Notes: a model not told the origin generated them from the letters alone. A stretch of 23,655 bases of DNA from Saccoglossus kowalevskii (GCF_000003605.2 NW_003121425.1:1-23655), one strand, 5' to 3'. Positions 1 to 11,033 are shown, numbered from the stretch's first letter. Translations and numbers: made by a program.

Positions 1-49
1 TGGATGTTGGATTCTACTGTACTTCACCTGACTTCACTTCACTGACGCC

Positions 50-192
50 ACTTTGCCACGGCAAAAGATGTTATAAGTATATTCGGAAGTAGCATTGAAT
101 ATTGGCTGGAGCTATTGCCATTTTGCCACGGCAAAGAATGTTACAAATATGTTGAATTGTTCGTAAGTAGCGTCGAATATTGGCTGCAACTC
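50..192. repeat. imperfect tandem repeat, two units of about 70-78 bp
   Basis: TTTGCCACGGCAAA occurs near 52 and again near 122, each followed by (A/G)ATGTTA. Later in each unit GAATATTGGCTG recurs near 97 and 175. The second unit carries a few extra bases, so the spacing grows from about 70 to 78. TTTGCCACGGCAAA is itself a near-palindrome (TTTGCC-AC-GGCAAA). No coding function is apparent. Confidence 0.7.
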
Positions 193-400
193 TACGACAC
201 CCCTATAGTTCAAACGTGGGTTATTCAATGTCGCTGAGAAAACCAAGGGAACCCAGTACAAGTAATCATAGGATCAAGATAATATTTCAATGTTTGAAAT
301 TACTTTCCAAACATGTTATAATGGTCTAATTACAGAACTAATATTGCATCATAAATAACCAGCTCTATAGTCAATGGCTATATTATGCTGATTGACTAAA

Positions 401-419
401 AATTACCGCTACGGTAATT
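401..419. repeat. perfect palindrome AATTACCG-CTA-CGGTAATT
   Basis: Arms of 8 bp at 401-408 and 412-419 are exact reverse complements around a 3-nt centre. It belongs to a set of ACCGGTA-type palindromes scattered through the window (672-679, 4637-4644, 6904-6915, 10016-10023). It could be a protein-binding site or simply a repeat fragment. Confidence 0.6.
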
Positions 420-1648
420 GTTTCTCAACTGAAAAAGACAACGTATAATCCTATTTTTCGCATGTTAATTGTTGTTGTCGTCACAAAACTAGCATGCTGA
501 TTACCTAGTACACACAGGTGTATGAATCCGGGTGTGCTCACTTTGTCCGCAGAGATACTAGGGACACCACACCCATTGGATTGAATTTAACCAGCCAATC
601 AACGAGCGCAGTGAGCAAATTTGAAAATGTTATTGGACATTACTATCGTTCAAACACAATCGCCTGTACCATACCGGTATTGCAAATACACAGGGGCTGA
701 AAAAAATCTGATTTTCTATAACAATCGCATCTATATTAATACACGTGGCTGGAATTTACAATCTAAACTTGCATAAATATCTCACTACAATTGAAAATGT
801 AGAAAGCCCCCAGGCTAGTAAGTTTCCCATGAGTAATCATAGCTTAAAAATAGAACCTGGGGGAAAAACAATACCAGAAAATCGAGGAAAAGATATGTGA
901 TTCGTGTTCAAAAATAATAAACTGCATCCTATAATATCATGTCCCAATTATAAAGTCAAAGACAAGATTTATCTGATAAATCAATGAAATACATTATAGA
1001 CTTTGTTAATCTAAACAATCAGTTACAATTTATAATGATAATGAAAAACAATAACAGTGGTTCACTCGTTTCATTGGCTCAGTTCATAAAAAAAAAATAT
1101 TTTATTGGGACAACAACATCTCGCAGTTAAGACCATTTAAAGTAATTTTCGTCAGATATGATTACCTATATTGATTTGTTTTATGAATTGTCATTAGGTT
1201 AGTCATTTTAGATTCGCCATTGTCTTTTGTGTGTAGTTTGTTTTGTATTAGTTTTCTTGTCTTGGATTTTATTGTTCCTGTTATGTCCGGGGATTTGTTA
1301 CGTGTTCCAATAAACTAAACTATGTATAATAACAATTACCGCTGAGGACAATATAAGGAACGGGAATGTCAACTATATACATGAGTGACAGAGACTGGAA
1401 ATCCAATTGAATTGTGAAATTCGGGAATATTCATGAAAACGATAGTGTCGACAGTATTCAATATTAACTAGATCTTTTTAGGCTGTAAAATAATCGCATT
1501 TTGCATAATTAATTGTTGGTGAATGTACACACAATACGGGAATTAAAAAACAAATTTTTCGTTTTGTAGAATATCTAATTAGTTCCTAAAAAAATAATAT
1601 CTCTTTCACAAATTTTGTGTAAAATAGTTCATAGATGTACGATGACAG

Positions 1649-1654
<6 letters not shown>

Positions 1655-1684
<30 letters not shown>
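1655..1684. repeat. (CA)15 microsatellite
   Basis: An uninterrupted dinucleotide run of 15 CA units lies here. On the opposite strand it produces an artefactual poly-(VC) peptide, so open frames across it are not genes. Confidence 0.95.
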
Positions 1685-1685
<1 letters not shown>

Positions 1686-2666
1686 CAAATAAGCTTTTGA
1701 GATTATTGCCGAGGTCATGGTGTCGACCACGTGCCACTGTGATGAAAATTCTGAGGTAAAACACTGCTGGGATAACGTATTTACGTATTTGGCGCAATAT
1801 TAAATTCGTTATTTTTATAAATAACAAAATTCACGAATATCACTTAGTGTGAATATTCATGTATAAACACATGTGATGTAAACAAGAAGTTCGCTGTACC
1901 AGTATCTAATTTAATTACCGGTTACTGACGCACAGTGGCTGTTTATAGTTTGTATCAGTTTGATATGACCTCACGTTATCTGTACGTCACTAAGATAAAC
2001 ACGTTCTAGTATGACATCATTTTGTTCACATCCATTTTAAATATCATGACATGCCTCGTGGGGTGAGGTGATGTTGAGCTGTAACCCGGATGTAACGGGT
2101 GACCAATACCATACATTATTAGCCGCGGTTCTTATAAACACATGCGTGAAGAACGTAAACATGTGCGTCACAGTGTGTGTAGTTATGCATTTCACTGACC
2201 CATGGCTTACAGATTTGTAGGTCTATGAATGAAACGATGATACACACAGCTGCTGATTGACAAACGTAATTGTAGCATAATCAGATCGATCAGAATTTAC
2301 GTGTTTCGAAAACATGGCATAACGCAATTAATTACGCTATTGTTGTGCTTTCAACCAGCAGCTGTTTATTACTCGTCACATGGATGTGTTGATGACAGAC
2401 AACAAACATGTTGTTGTTATTCCAGATATAGATTAACCCATATACTCCATTGAGTTACTTGGTCGGCGTATAAATACAAATATCTCTCTTCAAAAAAGAA
2501 TGTATCAATTACAATTCCGAATCGAGTCCGAATGACGAAGTAGAGTGAGCTATTATGGAAAATGTACAATTTGTACAAAACAAATTCGATACTATATCAC
2601 CCAAATCAGATGAAGACACAGGTTTCCTGTTTTTTTTTCAACTTCCAAATGAACATACACTTAACT

Positions 2667-2717
2667 AAACAAACGAACAAACAAACAAACAAACAAACAA
2701 ACAAACAAACAAACAAA

Positions 2718-2754
<37 letters not shown>
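2667..2754. repeat. compound tetranucleotide microsatellite (AAAC)12(AAAT)10
   Basis: Twelve AAAC-type units (one altered to GAAC) at 2667-2714 switch directly to ten AAAT units at 2715-2754. The sharp change from C to T at the same unit position suggests that a C-to-T variant arose once and then expanded by slippage. The tract sits just upstream of the candidate promoter. Confidence 0.95.
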
Positions 2755-2756
<2 letters not shown>

Positions 2757-2820
2757 AGTAAGAGCGAAAATACTACGATTTGATAAATGTGACGGTCATA
2801 AAGTGATTGGTTATTACAAC

Positions 2821-2953
2821 AACGCCCTCATGGCGTTACCGTTGGCAATGCATGTAGCGAGGTGAATCACCTCAAGTCACGTGATATAGCTGCGACGTAC
2901 TCGTAAATAAACAGAAGCAGCATGTTCATCTGGATGCAACGACGTGCTTACTC
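2821..2953 (+). promoter_or_regulatory. candidate promoter / first-exon region of the Grb-like gene
   Basis: This short stretch is richer in CpG than its surroundings. Three palindromic sites lie within 64 bp: AACGCC-CTCAT-GGCGTT (2821-2837), AGGTGA-A-TCACCT (2860-2872, like an inverted pair of nuclear-receptor half-sites spaced by one base) and TCACGTGA (2877-2884, an E-box of the MITF/USF class). A good splice donor follows (CTC|GTAAGTA, GT at 2954), and a good acceptor lies ahead at 3690, so 2953 could be the end of a non-coding first exon. No TATA box or transcript evidence supports a start site. The assignment rests on position and motif clustering. Confidence 0.3.
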
Positions 2954-3690
2954 GTAAGTACTTGGTCGATTTATTTCAATTTCTGTAAATATATATATAT
3001 CACAGGTAATATACTGCCCCGCCAGTAAAAAAATATGGAATCTCTGAGAAGTGCTGTCAAGGGAACACCGAGAAACAAACTCATCGAATGTGATCGTGCC
3101 TTTTTGACAATTTTGTACCTTGAAATTGGTTCAGTATTCGTTCAAGGAGTCAACGACGGAGCAGGATATAATAAATCCAGTCGTAACTTGTATTTATCAA
3201 TGACTCATCGAGTCGTACCCCCCACTGCGGTATTTCTGTCACGCAGGGAGCTAATAAACGGCCGATTGGTCCCCTGGATGGGCGTGGATATGGGGCCTGT
3301 TGACTTCACCTGACTTCAACTGATTCAAACACGTGATTTGTCGTTGTGGTTCGTCTGATTTGCCGCGATAAGATTTCATCACTGCATAGTATCGTTATGA
3401 GAATTCGCGTGTGCTGTGGCGTAGGTCAACTATAATATAGGCCAGTTACACTGTAGTCCTTGAAACAGTTGATTGATGTTAATTTTTAACTTGTACGTCC
3501 TGTGGCTCGATCGGTAGCTTTCAGTTTTACTCAAAATGTAACTTGTATTAAAGTAAGTTACGTGAAGTTCAAAACTGCGATTACTTCTGTTTTTGTTGCT
3601 ATGTTTTAATTATTAGTACAATGTTGATGATGACATATAGTCGACCTGTCCTTGACATAAACATATGTATTCCAATGTTGTTTTTTTTAG

Positions 3691-3814
3691 GTACGCAACA
3701 CAAACAGAATTGCATGTTTGTTCCGCACTGACGTAGAAATCACTGTCAGAAGTTCACGCCAAGATTGATCGGTGTATCTCTTAGCAGTAGCAGTGTGAGG
3801 TAGCAGTTGTTACA
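3691..3814 (+). other. possible 5' untranslated part of the start exon
   Basis: A T8 tract followed by AG at 3689-3690 makes a strong acceptor, and the sequence then runs to the ATG at 3815. A TAG at 3788-3790 is in frame with that ATG, so the leader cannot be coding in the same frame. The matching donor could be GTAAGTA at 2954 or GTAAGTT near 3553. Alternatively transcription may simply start in this region. Without transcripts the leader structure is a proposal. Confidence 0.35.
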
Positions 3815-3944
3815 ATGGACAATTCTCGTGGACAGATTTTCGACAATTTAAGTGACATGCTCTGTGGGTTAGGATTTCAAAACCGATCATCACCGCAGCC
3901 AATACCAAGTAGTTCTGATACAAACCAGGATAGCACTCTACAAG
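3815..3944 (+). CDS. Grb7/10/14-like adaptor protein, coding exon 1 (N-terminus)
   Basis: This exon encodes residues 1-43 plus the first base of codon 44, beginning MDNSRGQIFDNLSDMLCGLG. The ATG has A at -3 and G at +4, and an in-frame stop lies 25 bases upstream, so this start is well supported. It ends CAAG|GTAAAG, a good donor. The resulting phase 1 junction joins exactly with the acceptor at 7793 to make a Gly codon and continue an open frame. The peptide is polar and Ser/Gln/Pro-rich, as expected of the poorly conserved N-terminal tail of this cytoplasmic adaptor family. It has no signal peptide or membrane segment. The family identity comes from exons 2 and 3. This exon alone would not be recognisable. 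Confidence 0.7.
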
Positions 3945-5520
3945 GTAAAGAGGATTGTATCAACTGATACAAGTTTGTTCTTTATCAGTATCTATTGTCT
4001 TTGTGTTTACTTTTGCTTGTCAATCAAAGTACTTCATGAATAATTCATCACATATTATAATGCTGGGAGTTCATTCCAGGACGCAGCTAACTATTAAAAA
4101 AAAATGTGGAAGTTTGCTGAGGTTCTATCAAATAAATGATAAATAGGAAATAATAATTTAGGGTACTTGTTTCTATGGATATAATGACTCTGAGATTACC
4201 CTATAGTGTTATTTGGGATTTGAAATAGGCAAAATACAAAAGCTTTGGTTATGATTACAAATTCTTACTGTAATAGGACATTAATAAACTTATGAAACAA
4301 ATTGAATTTGTACATGATAAAGATCTTTTCAACTTTTTATGTGTTACTTCATTGTGCTTTTATGGTGATTTGTTTGAAATTCCATTGAAATTTAAACTGA
4401 ACAAAACAACTGCAAAATTAGAAATGAGACGTCGTAGCTATTGTAGTTTTTGATTACTGATTCGGTTCTTCGAATCAAATGTTCAACATCATGCAAATTC
4501 ATGAACTGCTAATTAAAGTATTCGAATAGGACGCCAATATCCTGGAATGTGTTCAATATTGGTGACTATAAGTACAGATATGTTTTGGAAATGAATATAC
4601 ATACAGATATAGAATTCTAGAGAACAGTCTGAGATGTACCGGTATAATAATATAGTTTATATTGCTTACAAATAATACACAGATTATAGCGTTATGATAT
4701 GCTTTGTTAGCGAATGATTTTGGATGGACCTCATTTGACAAATTTGTGTAACTTAACTTAATTTGGATATTGATTTTCCCAGTGAAACTAAATTCCAAGT
4801 AAAATAAAATTTTCTACAATATTCTTCACTTATTGAAATAATTCAGTTATTGGTAATTTATTTGCTGCTGAAATTTCTTACAAATAAACACAGTTGATAT
4901 GTCAACATGAACCATTAGTAAAAATACAGGGCATTTTATAAAACACTACATGTATATTTTGCTGAGTGAAAAGTTCTATTAAGTGAATGACAATAAACAA
5001 ATACAAATTTGGATTACATGATATTGTTTCCATGGTAACAATGACTTTGTGTTTTCACTATATCACATTAAGCCTTGAGCTAGTTTAGTGGCCATTTTGA
5101 ATTGAAAAATGGTCGCAATAAACACACCATTGACATTCATAATTCAAAAACTAGTTCGGGTACACCAAGTTTTTCTTCAGATTTTCTAATAGTCAGTCGT
5201 ATTTTTGGCAAAACTTCAGAAATTCCTATGTTAGAAGTGTGTATTAGCCTTATCTATCGCTGAACAAAATAATGTACACATTTTTCATAGCAAAATTGTG
5301 AATTGAGTTTTGTAAGATAATTTGTTCTTCGGTCACTTCTAGCCACAGCTTTATTAGCTCTGCTGTCATGTCACTGGAGTGGAAATATTTAGAACAGGAT
5401 GTAAACAAAAACAAGGTTATTTGTTTGTCCACTGTGATGTTTACGTATCAAAATACTCAGCTGAAACAGGAGCTATTTTGACTTTCAGGTAGCTTGTTTA
5501 TATTTGTTTTGTTGGGTTTA

Positions 5521-5547
5521 AAAAAAAACAAAAAAAAAAACAAAACA
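5521..5547. repeat. A-rich low-complexity tract
   Basis: Runs of A broken by single C residues (A8 C A10 C A4 C) form a short low-complexity stretch. It may be a decayed poly-A tail of a retrocopy, but nothing recognisable lies upstream of it. Confidence 0.7.
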
Positions 5548-5701
5548 ATTTTCAAGTAAAGTCAAGTATTAGATGAACCCATGTAACTTCTTTTTAACTT
5601 CATAGTTAACTAAAAGATAAATAATTTATTGAAAAGTGAAGTGAAGTGATGTGTTGCAGTTATATTGAGAGGGTTACAATATGCTCTTTTTAGTTCCACT
5701 G

Positions 5702-5975
5702 TCTACTAGTCGAGCGGAGCTTATCATATGAGTGATTTTCTGTCGGCGTCCGTTGTCCGTGTCAACTTTTTACTTTTTCGACTTCTTCTTGAAAACTACA
5801 AGCCTGAATGCTTTGATACTTGGTGTGTATGTACCTTGGGTAGACCTCTCTTAGATTTTGTTCATTTCATGAGGATATCTAATTTTAATGAATAATTTTG
5901 TCATTTTTGATAAAAAGTGATATTTTTGACTTCTTGTTGAAAACTGCAAGTCTGATTGCTTTAATACTATACATA
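5702..5975. repeat. interspersed repeat with two diverged internal units
   Basis: The segment starts around CTAGTCGAGCGGAGC and includes GTCGGCGTCCGTTGTCCGT, a CpG-rich island in otherwise AT-rich intron. CGACTTCTTCTTGAAAACTA near 5779 recurs as TGACTTCTTGTTGAAAACTG near 5929, and both are followed by CAAG(C/T)CTGA(A/T)TGCTTT(G/A)ATACT. The unit spacing is about 150 bp. Repeats of this style are dispersed in many marine invertebrate genomes. I cannot name the family. Confidence 0.5.
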
Positions 5976-7021
5976 TTGTTCATTTTCTAATGATATTTTC
6001 AGTTCTTTAATTAAATTTAAAACTCAGACGAGAGGCTGCCTATCTAAATATTTAGTGAATGACTAAAATAAATCTTCTTTCCTGTTGCATCAGAACAGAG
6101 ATTGAAATTAGAAATAATAGTTATAGTACAACGTCAAGAGTCACTATATATCATTTTTGGTACATCATATGTGTCTATTGCATGTGTTGGTTTTAGAACA
6201 TGTGTTAAAAAATATTCTCAGTCTGACTCATGGTAAGTAACTATATCTTCCTGTCAATGGATAGTTGTGTCCTTCTAAGCTGTCAATGCAGTGAGTCAAA
6301 TGCTTGCAATTTTGATAATTGAGTGATGTAATCATTAGAATTTACAGTGGTTTCTACTTTGGCAATCAGAACTGTCACTAATCTCATAATGTGTTTTGGT
6401 TTCATATGTGCATTCTGGTCGTGTGAATCATCATGGAATTCTTTATTATGATTTATTTAGTGCAAATGTTCATTCTGTATTATTTATAAATAAATGATCA
6501 GTCTGCGTGGGGTTATAGAAGGTCCATGCAATGTCTGTTGCCATATTTCCACCTACAGAGTCAAATAAACATTAAATGAATTTATTACTGGTTTGTTTGA
6601 TTGTTATCTGTTCAGTATTTACGTGACTTTTTGATGCACACTTTCAGATTTCAGGGATTCACAGCCTTTGATGAGTTTAGAAAAGATTCTAAGAATCATG
6701 TGACAAAGGTCACTTTCCTGTCATTACTAATAGAGCTGTCATAGCAAGTGAGGTTGTTTTCTAACTTTTTTGCCAAGGACGGTAATATTTTTCTGAGAGT
6801 CTATAATTTGGGTTTAGTATATATTTTTCAGTTGCTCTCATTGTGAAAGTTTTATTAGGAGCTTGGGGACTGGCATTTCCCACAATTCATGCATAATCAT
6901 TCCATTACCGGTAATTATTTCATATAATTGTCCCAAGATCACAATAAAGCAATCGAAGGTGATATCAGTGCAACATCAACCTTTTCATCACCAGACTTTC
7001 TCGCCCAAATTTGTCTGCTCT

Positions 7022-7193
7022 TTCTTTCTTATATTCTTCAATATTTTAGTAATGAATTTTGGAGCCAACAGACAAAATTTGAGTCAATTTTCAATTTTCG
7101 CTCAAAACATTTGACTACTTTTGTTCCAATCTTCTGAAGGAAAGTGCAGACTATAAACAGGACTATTTTGTGAATTTGTGGTAAAAAGGTTAA
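7022..7193 (+). repeat. dispersed repeat copy, right end at TTAA
   Basis: This stretch matches 8463-8620 over most of its length, sharing ATATTCTTCAATATTT, CCAATCTT(C/T)TGAAGGAAA and CTATTTTGTGAATTTGTG in the same order. It ends in AAAAAGGTTAA, with TTAA at 7190-7193. A possible left end near 6761 (TCTAACTTTTTTGCCAAGG) resembles the TTAACCTTTTTT...GCCAAAG ends seen at 11130. The family looks like a non-autonomous DNA element with TTAA targets. Open frames crossing it on either strand are not genes. Confidence 0.6.
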
Positions 7194-7793
7194 TGTATAA
7201 ATTATGATTGTGTCAAAGTGATTTTTGGTTAATTGCAATTTGGTAAATTCTTCTAGATTAGCAGATGCCTTTACTGACTGGTACAGCCTTAGTCATGCAG
7301 CTCCTACCCCTTGACAATTAAGAGTTACTATTTTGTGTTCTAATTATGTTTCATTATTTCTATAACTGTTGTTGTATTCAGCCATAAAAGTGTATCTAGT
7401 AACATACTACTAACCATTGTGTACTCTACACAGGTGCAATATTTTCCACTGTGTGTGTTTATTCAGCTTCCTGACATGACATGCTTACTACTAAAATTTA
7501 ATACCTGGGGCCTGACATGCATTAAGTATAGTTGCACAACCTTGAAAGCATGACGGCAAATAAACTTTAGCTACAAATGCTTATTGGCAGCTTTTTAGAG
7601 TTCATAAACTATGTATGTAGTTTTGTTTCTGGTTTGAGTGAAGCAGACATAGGCAGTAGAATAAGATCATTTAGTTTACCACGTACAACAGAAGTTTTTA
7701 TGGCATTCCATAGCTAAATACTTCTGTGATTACTAACATGGAATGTGAATATTAACTGTTTCTTTTCTTTTCTGTTTTCATTTGCAACTACAG

Positions 7794-8047
7794 GAAATGA
7801 CTGTTATGTTGTATTAAATGAAGGAGTGAATACTTTTGCATCAAACGAACAACAGCCACTTCTGTATCAGGACAGGAGATCTCCGCCATTGCCTCCAAAG
7901 GCGAAATCACAGAAAAAAAATCTTCCTATGAGTCCATCGTCTGGCTCCACACGTTGGTATGATGACAGGCCTCAAGAAGCACGAGTTCCGGATCCATTCC
8001 CAGAATTAGGAATGCTGTCCGGCAGTTATACTGACCTTGATAAAAGG
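7794..8047 (+). CDS. Grb7/10/14-like adaptor protein, coding exon 2 (proline-rich region and family signature)
   Basis: The exon begins after TTTGCAACTACAG and ends AAAAGG|GTATGT, encoding residues 44-128. Residues 71-79 read RRSPPLPPK, which fits both class I (RxxPxxP) and class II (PxxPxK) SH3-ligand patterns. Residues 107-115 read RVPDPFPEL, closely matching the PS/AIPNPFPEL signature that defines the N-terminal region of vertebrate Grb7, Grb10 and Grb14. The order of proline-rich segment, signature and then RA domain in the next exon is the family order. Such proteins are cytoplasmic adaptors that bind activated receptor tyrosine kinases, notably the insulin receptor, and often damp signalling. 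The open frame continues past 8047 for 18 codons, but that reading is intronic. Confidence 0.85.
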
Positions 8048-8242
8048 GTATGTATAGATATACGTGATTCACTTAAATACTCACTTATGTTTTTAGTATG
8101 ATATCCAAAACGTCATTTTCAGGCAGTATATGAACAAAACTTGAGTGAATAGGAAAATATGATTGAAAGAAAAATTAACCAAAAAAACTATTACTCCATC
8201 TGTATTACTTCTTTATCGATGAAGCCCAACAAAATGGTTGTT

Positions 8243-8340
8243 CTCCCATGATGCATTTCCCTTTAACTATCCGCCCAACTTCTTCAGTAAACAATCAAAT
8301 GCATCATGGGAGTACTGTGATGCACCATGGGAATACTGAA
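8243..8340. repeat. perfect 16-bp inverted repeat plus a third diverged direct copy
   Basis: CTCCCATGATGCATTT (8243-8258) is exactly reverse-complemented at 8297-8312 with a 38-nt loop. The right arm then repeats directly: TGCATCATGGGAGTACTG is followed shortly by TGCACCATGGGAATACTG ending near 8339. The stretch could be the remains of a foldback element or could form an RNA hairpin in the pre-mRNA. Confidence 0.75.
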
Positions 8341-8462
8341 GTTTATTGAAGTTGTACTCAAAGATCAATCTGATATTCTTATTAGCATTTGGGATGATTG
8401 TGTTTCATTATTAATGTGATGAATATGTAGAAATTGCTAAAAATATTTAAAGATTTTTTCTG

Positions 8463-8620
8463 CCCTTTTTTTTCATATTCTTCAATATTTCTGGAAATAA
8501 ACCCTAATTTTGAAGACAAAATTTGGCTATTTTTGTCCCAATCTTTTGAAGGAAAATGCAGACTGTACAACTATTTTGTGAATTTGTGATAAAAAGAGAA
8601 ACTAGTGGTGAAAAGGTTAA
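8463..8620 (+). repeat. dispersed repeat copy, right end at TTAA
   Basis: This is the same family as 7022-7193, in the same orientation. It ends GGTGAAAAGGTTAA with TTAA at 8617-8620. The terminal GAAACTAGTGGTGAAAAGG is, in reverse complement, the left end of the element at 20734. Three related ends in one window make this a locally abundant family. Confidence 0.65.
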
Positions 8621-9452
8621 ATCATGAATCTCTTTTTTCAATCATCAAAACTTATATATTCATTTGACCAGCACTCTCGAAAAAATTCTTTTGTATATGG
8701 TGCATACCCGTTATTCCAATGAAATTCTGTAAAATTTGTACATTCAGCAGAAAATTCTAAAAATAATACAAACTGTTTCAGGCATTGTAATAGTTTGCAT
8801 GCTATGCTTATATTGTAGCAAATCCCAGAGCTTAGATTATCCTAGACGACAGTCTGTATAACCTCCAGGCATCCATTAAACTCACACTAATCTCGGATGA
8901 TGCATCCGGCAACAACACAGTACATCAGTTTGTTAATATGCTTTATGCATTTTTCAGTCAAAGCCTTTATTAATATTATTCGGATTTTAGTTGTTGAAAA
9001 AATTTTGTTTGCATGAATTAGAGTACATAATACGAAATAACAGTTTAATTTTCCAGTACACATGCTTATTGTTCTTTGAGCACCAAAATGGTTTGGTGCA
9101 ACATTTTGCACATTTTGGGTATTTTTCTAAAATTCTCTCTTCAATTTTGGATTAAATGAACATGATTTCTCATTGGATGTAAGTATTAATCAAAATTTTG
9201 AAAAAAAAATGGCAAAGTATTTTTTGGCGGTTAAGGTTAAAGGTCACTCTGCTTTATATCTCATTCATTTACTTTGCTGCTAGGATAATATGCAATCTAA
9301 ACATAACATAAATGCTGCTCAGTTAATTGTTAACAAGGTGAGTTCAAATTTTGATAGACCACTTCATTCTTTGTTTAGTTAAACGTAGTGGTTACGTGTA
9401 GTTTGTGTCTTTGTTGGGCGATTATTAGTTCCCATTCAGATTGAATTCTGTA

Positions 9453-9487
9453 CGTGCATCCATGCATACATCCATGCATGCATCCGG
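9453..9487. repeat. short CATCCATGCAT repeats
   Basis: Degenerate units of (G/A)CATCCATGCAT are repeated three times in a row. This marks the approximate left boundary of the composite repeat locus A. Confidence 0.6.
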
Positions 9488-9504
9488 ACCTGTATCTTAG
9501 ACAT

Positions 9505-10475
9505 GCCTGGACCAATTACATTCAAACTTCACACATACATCATACATGATATTATACATATGCACATCAATTTGTTTCACAATCTGATTCAAGATGGCCA
9601 AATGGCAGCCATTTTTCTGCTGAAAAAAATCAAGCATTTCTGGCATTCCGGAACTGGATCTCAGCTGTTTACAGATGGATTTTGTTTAAACATGGTACAT
9701 ACATTGGACATTATAGGACCTTATGCACATCATTTTGTTTTTCAGTTCGGATTCAAAATGGCAGACAGGCGGCCATTTTGTTTTAATAAATGCGGTTCTA
9801 GAGCCATATCTCTCACTGATTATGTTCAAATTTCATATTCATTATGCATCATGTCATAGATATACAAATGTAATGGTTTGATGATCTGATTCAAAATGGC
9901 CGAATGGTGGCCATTTTTTTGCTAAAAAATCATTAAAAAATCGAACATTGCTGGCATTCCAGAACTGGATCTTGGTCTTTTGTAGTTGGATTTTGATCAA
10001 ACTTGGTACATAAATTACCGGTAGACATTATGGGTCCCTGATGCGCTTCATTTTGTTTTTCAGATTGGATTGAAAATGGCTGACTGGTGGCTATTTTGTT
10101 TTAATGAATGCGGCTCTGACATGCTTTGACTGATTATGTTCAATTTTTCTATATTCATTATACATCATGTCATAGATATAAGGATGTATTGGTTTCACTA
10201 TCTAATTCAAAATGGCCAACCGGTGGCCATTTTGTTTTAATTAATGCTGTTCCAAAGCAATACATATATCTCTCAATATGGACAAGTACACACTTGACAA
10301 TCAGATACAAGATGACTGAATTTCAATTATTTTAATGTTAAAAAAATCATCAAAATCAAGCATCATCTTCTGGATCCATATCTCTGACATGTTTATGTTC
10401 CAACTATATTACTGTAAACAAAACAATATATTATAAATTTTATAACTACATGTACATGTAACAGGGACTGTGCCA
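9505..10475. repeat. composite repeat locus A: about 300-bp tandem units
   Basis: Tandem units of roughly 300-317 bp are present. One landmark, ATTCAA(G/A)ATGGCC followed by GGCCATTTT-type sequence, recurs near 9590, 9892 and 10207. A second, ATT(C/G)AAAATGGC(A/T)GAC followed by GGC(C/T)ATTTTGTTTTAAT, recurs near 9750 and 10067. Each landmark is a near-palindrome of AAAATGGC and GCCATTTT. Shared filler includes CATCATGTCATAGATATA and CTGGCATTCC(G/A)GAACTGGATC. The locus closes with a non-repeated tail (CATGTTTATGTTCCAACTATATTA...GGGACTGTGCCATGCATG) that is also at the end of locus B. Open frames here are repeat artefacts. Confidence 0.85.
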
Positions 10476-11033
10476 TGCATGGCTTTGTTTATTACATGTT
10501 TTTAACTGTTTATTAGTTGTGCAGACCAATTTTCATCGGATATTTGTGTTTCATCTCAGAAAAAGTAATCATAATCAAGAAATTGAAAATGGTAGACATT
10601 CTCATCTCATAACTCCATTAGAATATGTACATGTAATTGAAAATGAGTTATATCTTAATATATTACCCTAATTATCAGCCTAATAGGCAAAAATTATTAT
10701 TAAATATAGAATTCTCAACTGGAGTAACAGATGGTTTTCAGATGTTTGAGTACTTGTTGAGTAACAGCAAGACCATATTATTAAACTTATTTATAATTAG
10801 AAACAAAAACTAGACTTAGTTATTCATACTTAATTTATTGTGATTTTATTTATTTATTGAATGTTGTTTTGCAAAAAAATTGTTTTTATTATATTTCTAT
10901 TATTATTAAAAAACATCTTTTGATGAAGATAAAAAGTGAGCCAGGATATGTTTGTATTGGTTGTCATTTTAATTTTTCATGTTTTGCATAATTACACTTT
11001 TATATATGCTCACGATCATTCCTATTGTTCTGT

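Larger units (their letters stand above)
1..2800. other. upstream non-coding DNA, no gene recognised
   Basis: I see no convincing exon in this stretch. Open frames are short, and their translations match no family I know. It contains an imperfect tandem repeat near the left edge, a perfect 8-bp-arm palindrome at 401-419, a (CA)15 tract and a long AAAC/AAAT tetranucleotide tract. The segment near 1190-1320 is T/G-rich and ends in CCAATAAACTAAAC, which has the look of a retroelement 3' tail, but no coding remnant precedes it. A distal exon or enhancer of the downstream gene cannot be excluded. Confidence 0.5.
3945..7793 (+). other. intron 1 of the Grb-like gene (3849 bp)
   Basis: The intron runs from GTAAAG to a pyrimidine-rich tract ending CAACTACAG. 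It is AT-rich and contains no further exon that I can support. Inside it are an A/C-rich low-complexity tract near 5521-5547, a repeat with two diverged internal units (about 5702-5975) and a TTAA-ended dispersed repeat (about 7022-7193). Open frames in both orientations are short and AT-driven. Confidence 0.7.

Noticed and set aside
1190-1320. T/G-rich segment ending in CCAATAAACT, resembling a retroelement tail
   Set aside because: No coding remnant or target duplication is visible, so it is not listed as a mobile element.
1606-1827. minus-strand open frame with a (VC)n run
   Set aside because: The run is the (CA)15 microsatellite read on the opposite strand. The rest is AT-driven.
3035-3313. 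92-codon open frame starting MESLRSAVKGTPRNKL upstream of the gene
   Set aside because: It matches no family I know and has no supporting splice or domain structure. TTCACCTGACTTCA near its end also occurs at the left edge of the window, hinting at repeat sequence. Kept out of the gene list; it could be leader or a lineage-specific exon.
4455-4480. GGTTCTTCGAATC resembling a tRNA T-arm / B box
   Set aside because: No A box, acceptor stem or anticodon arm could be built around it.
8048-8101. continuation of the exon 2 reading frame to a stop
   Set aside because: A consensus donor GTATGT at 8048 and the phase-0 acceptor at 12843 give a better protein. The 18 extra residues have no family similarity.
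9503-10335. plus-strand open frames of 118 and 69 codons
   Set aside because: They fall wholly in composite repeat locus A, and the same frames reappear in locus B with different breaks. They show no protein family features.
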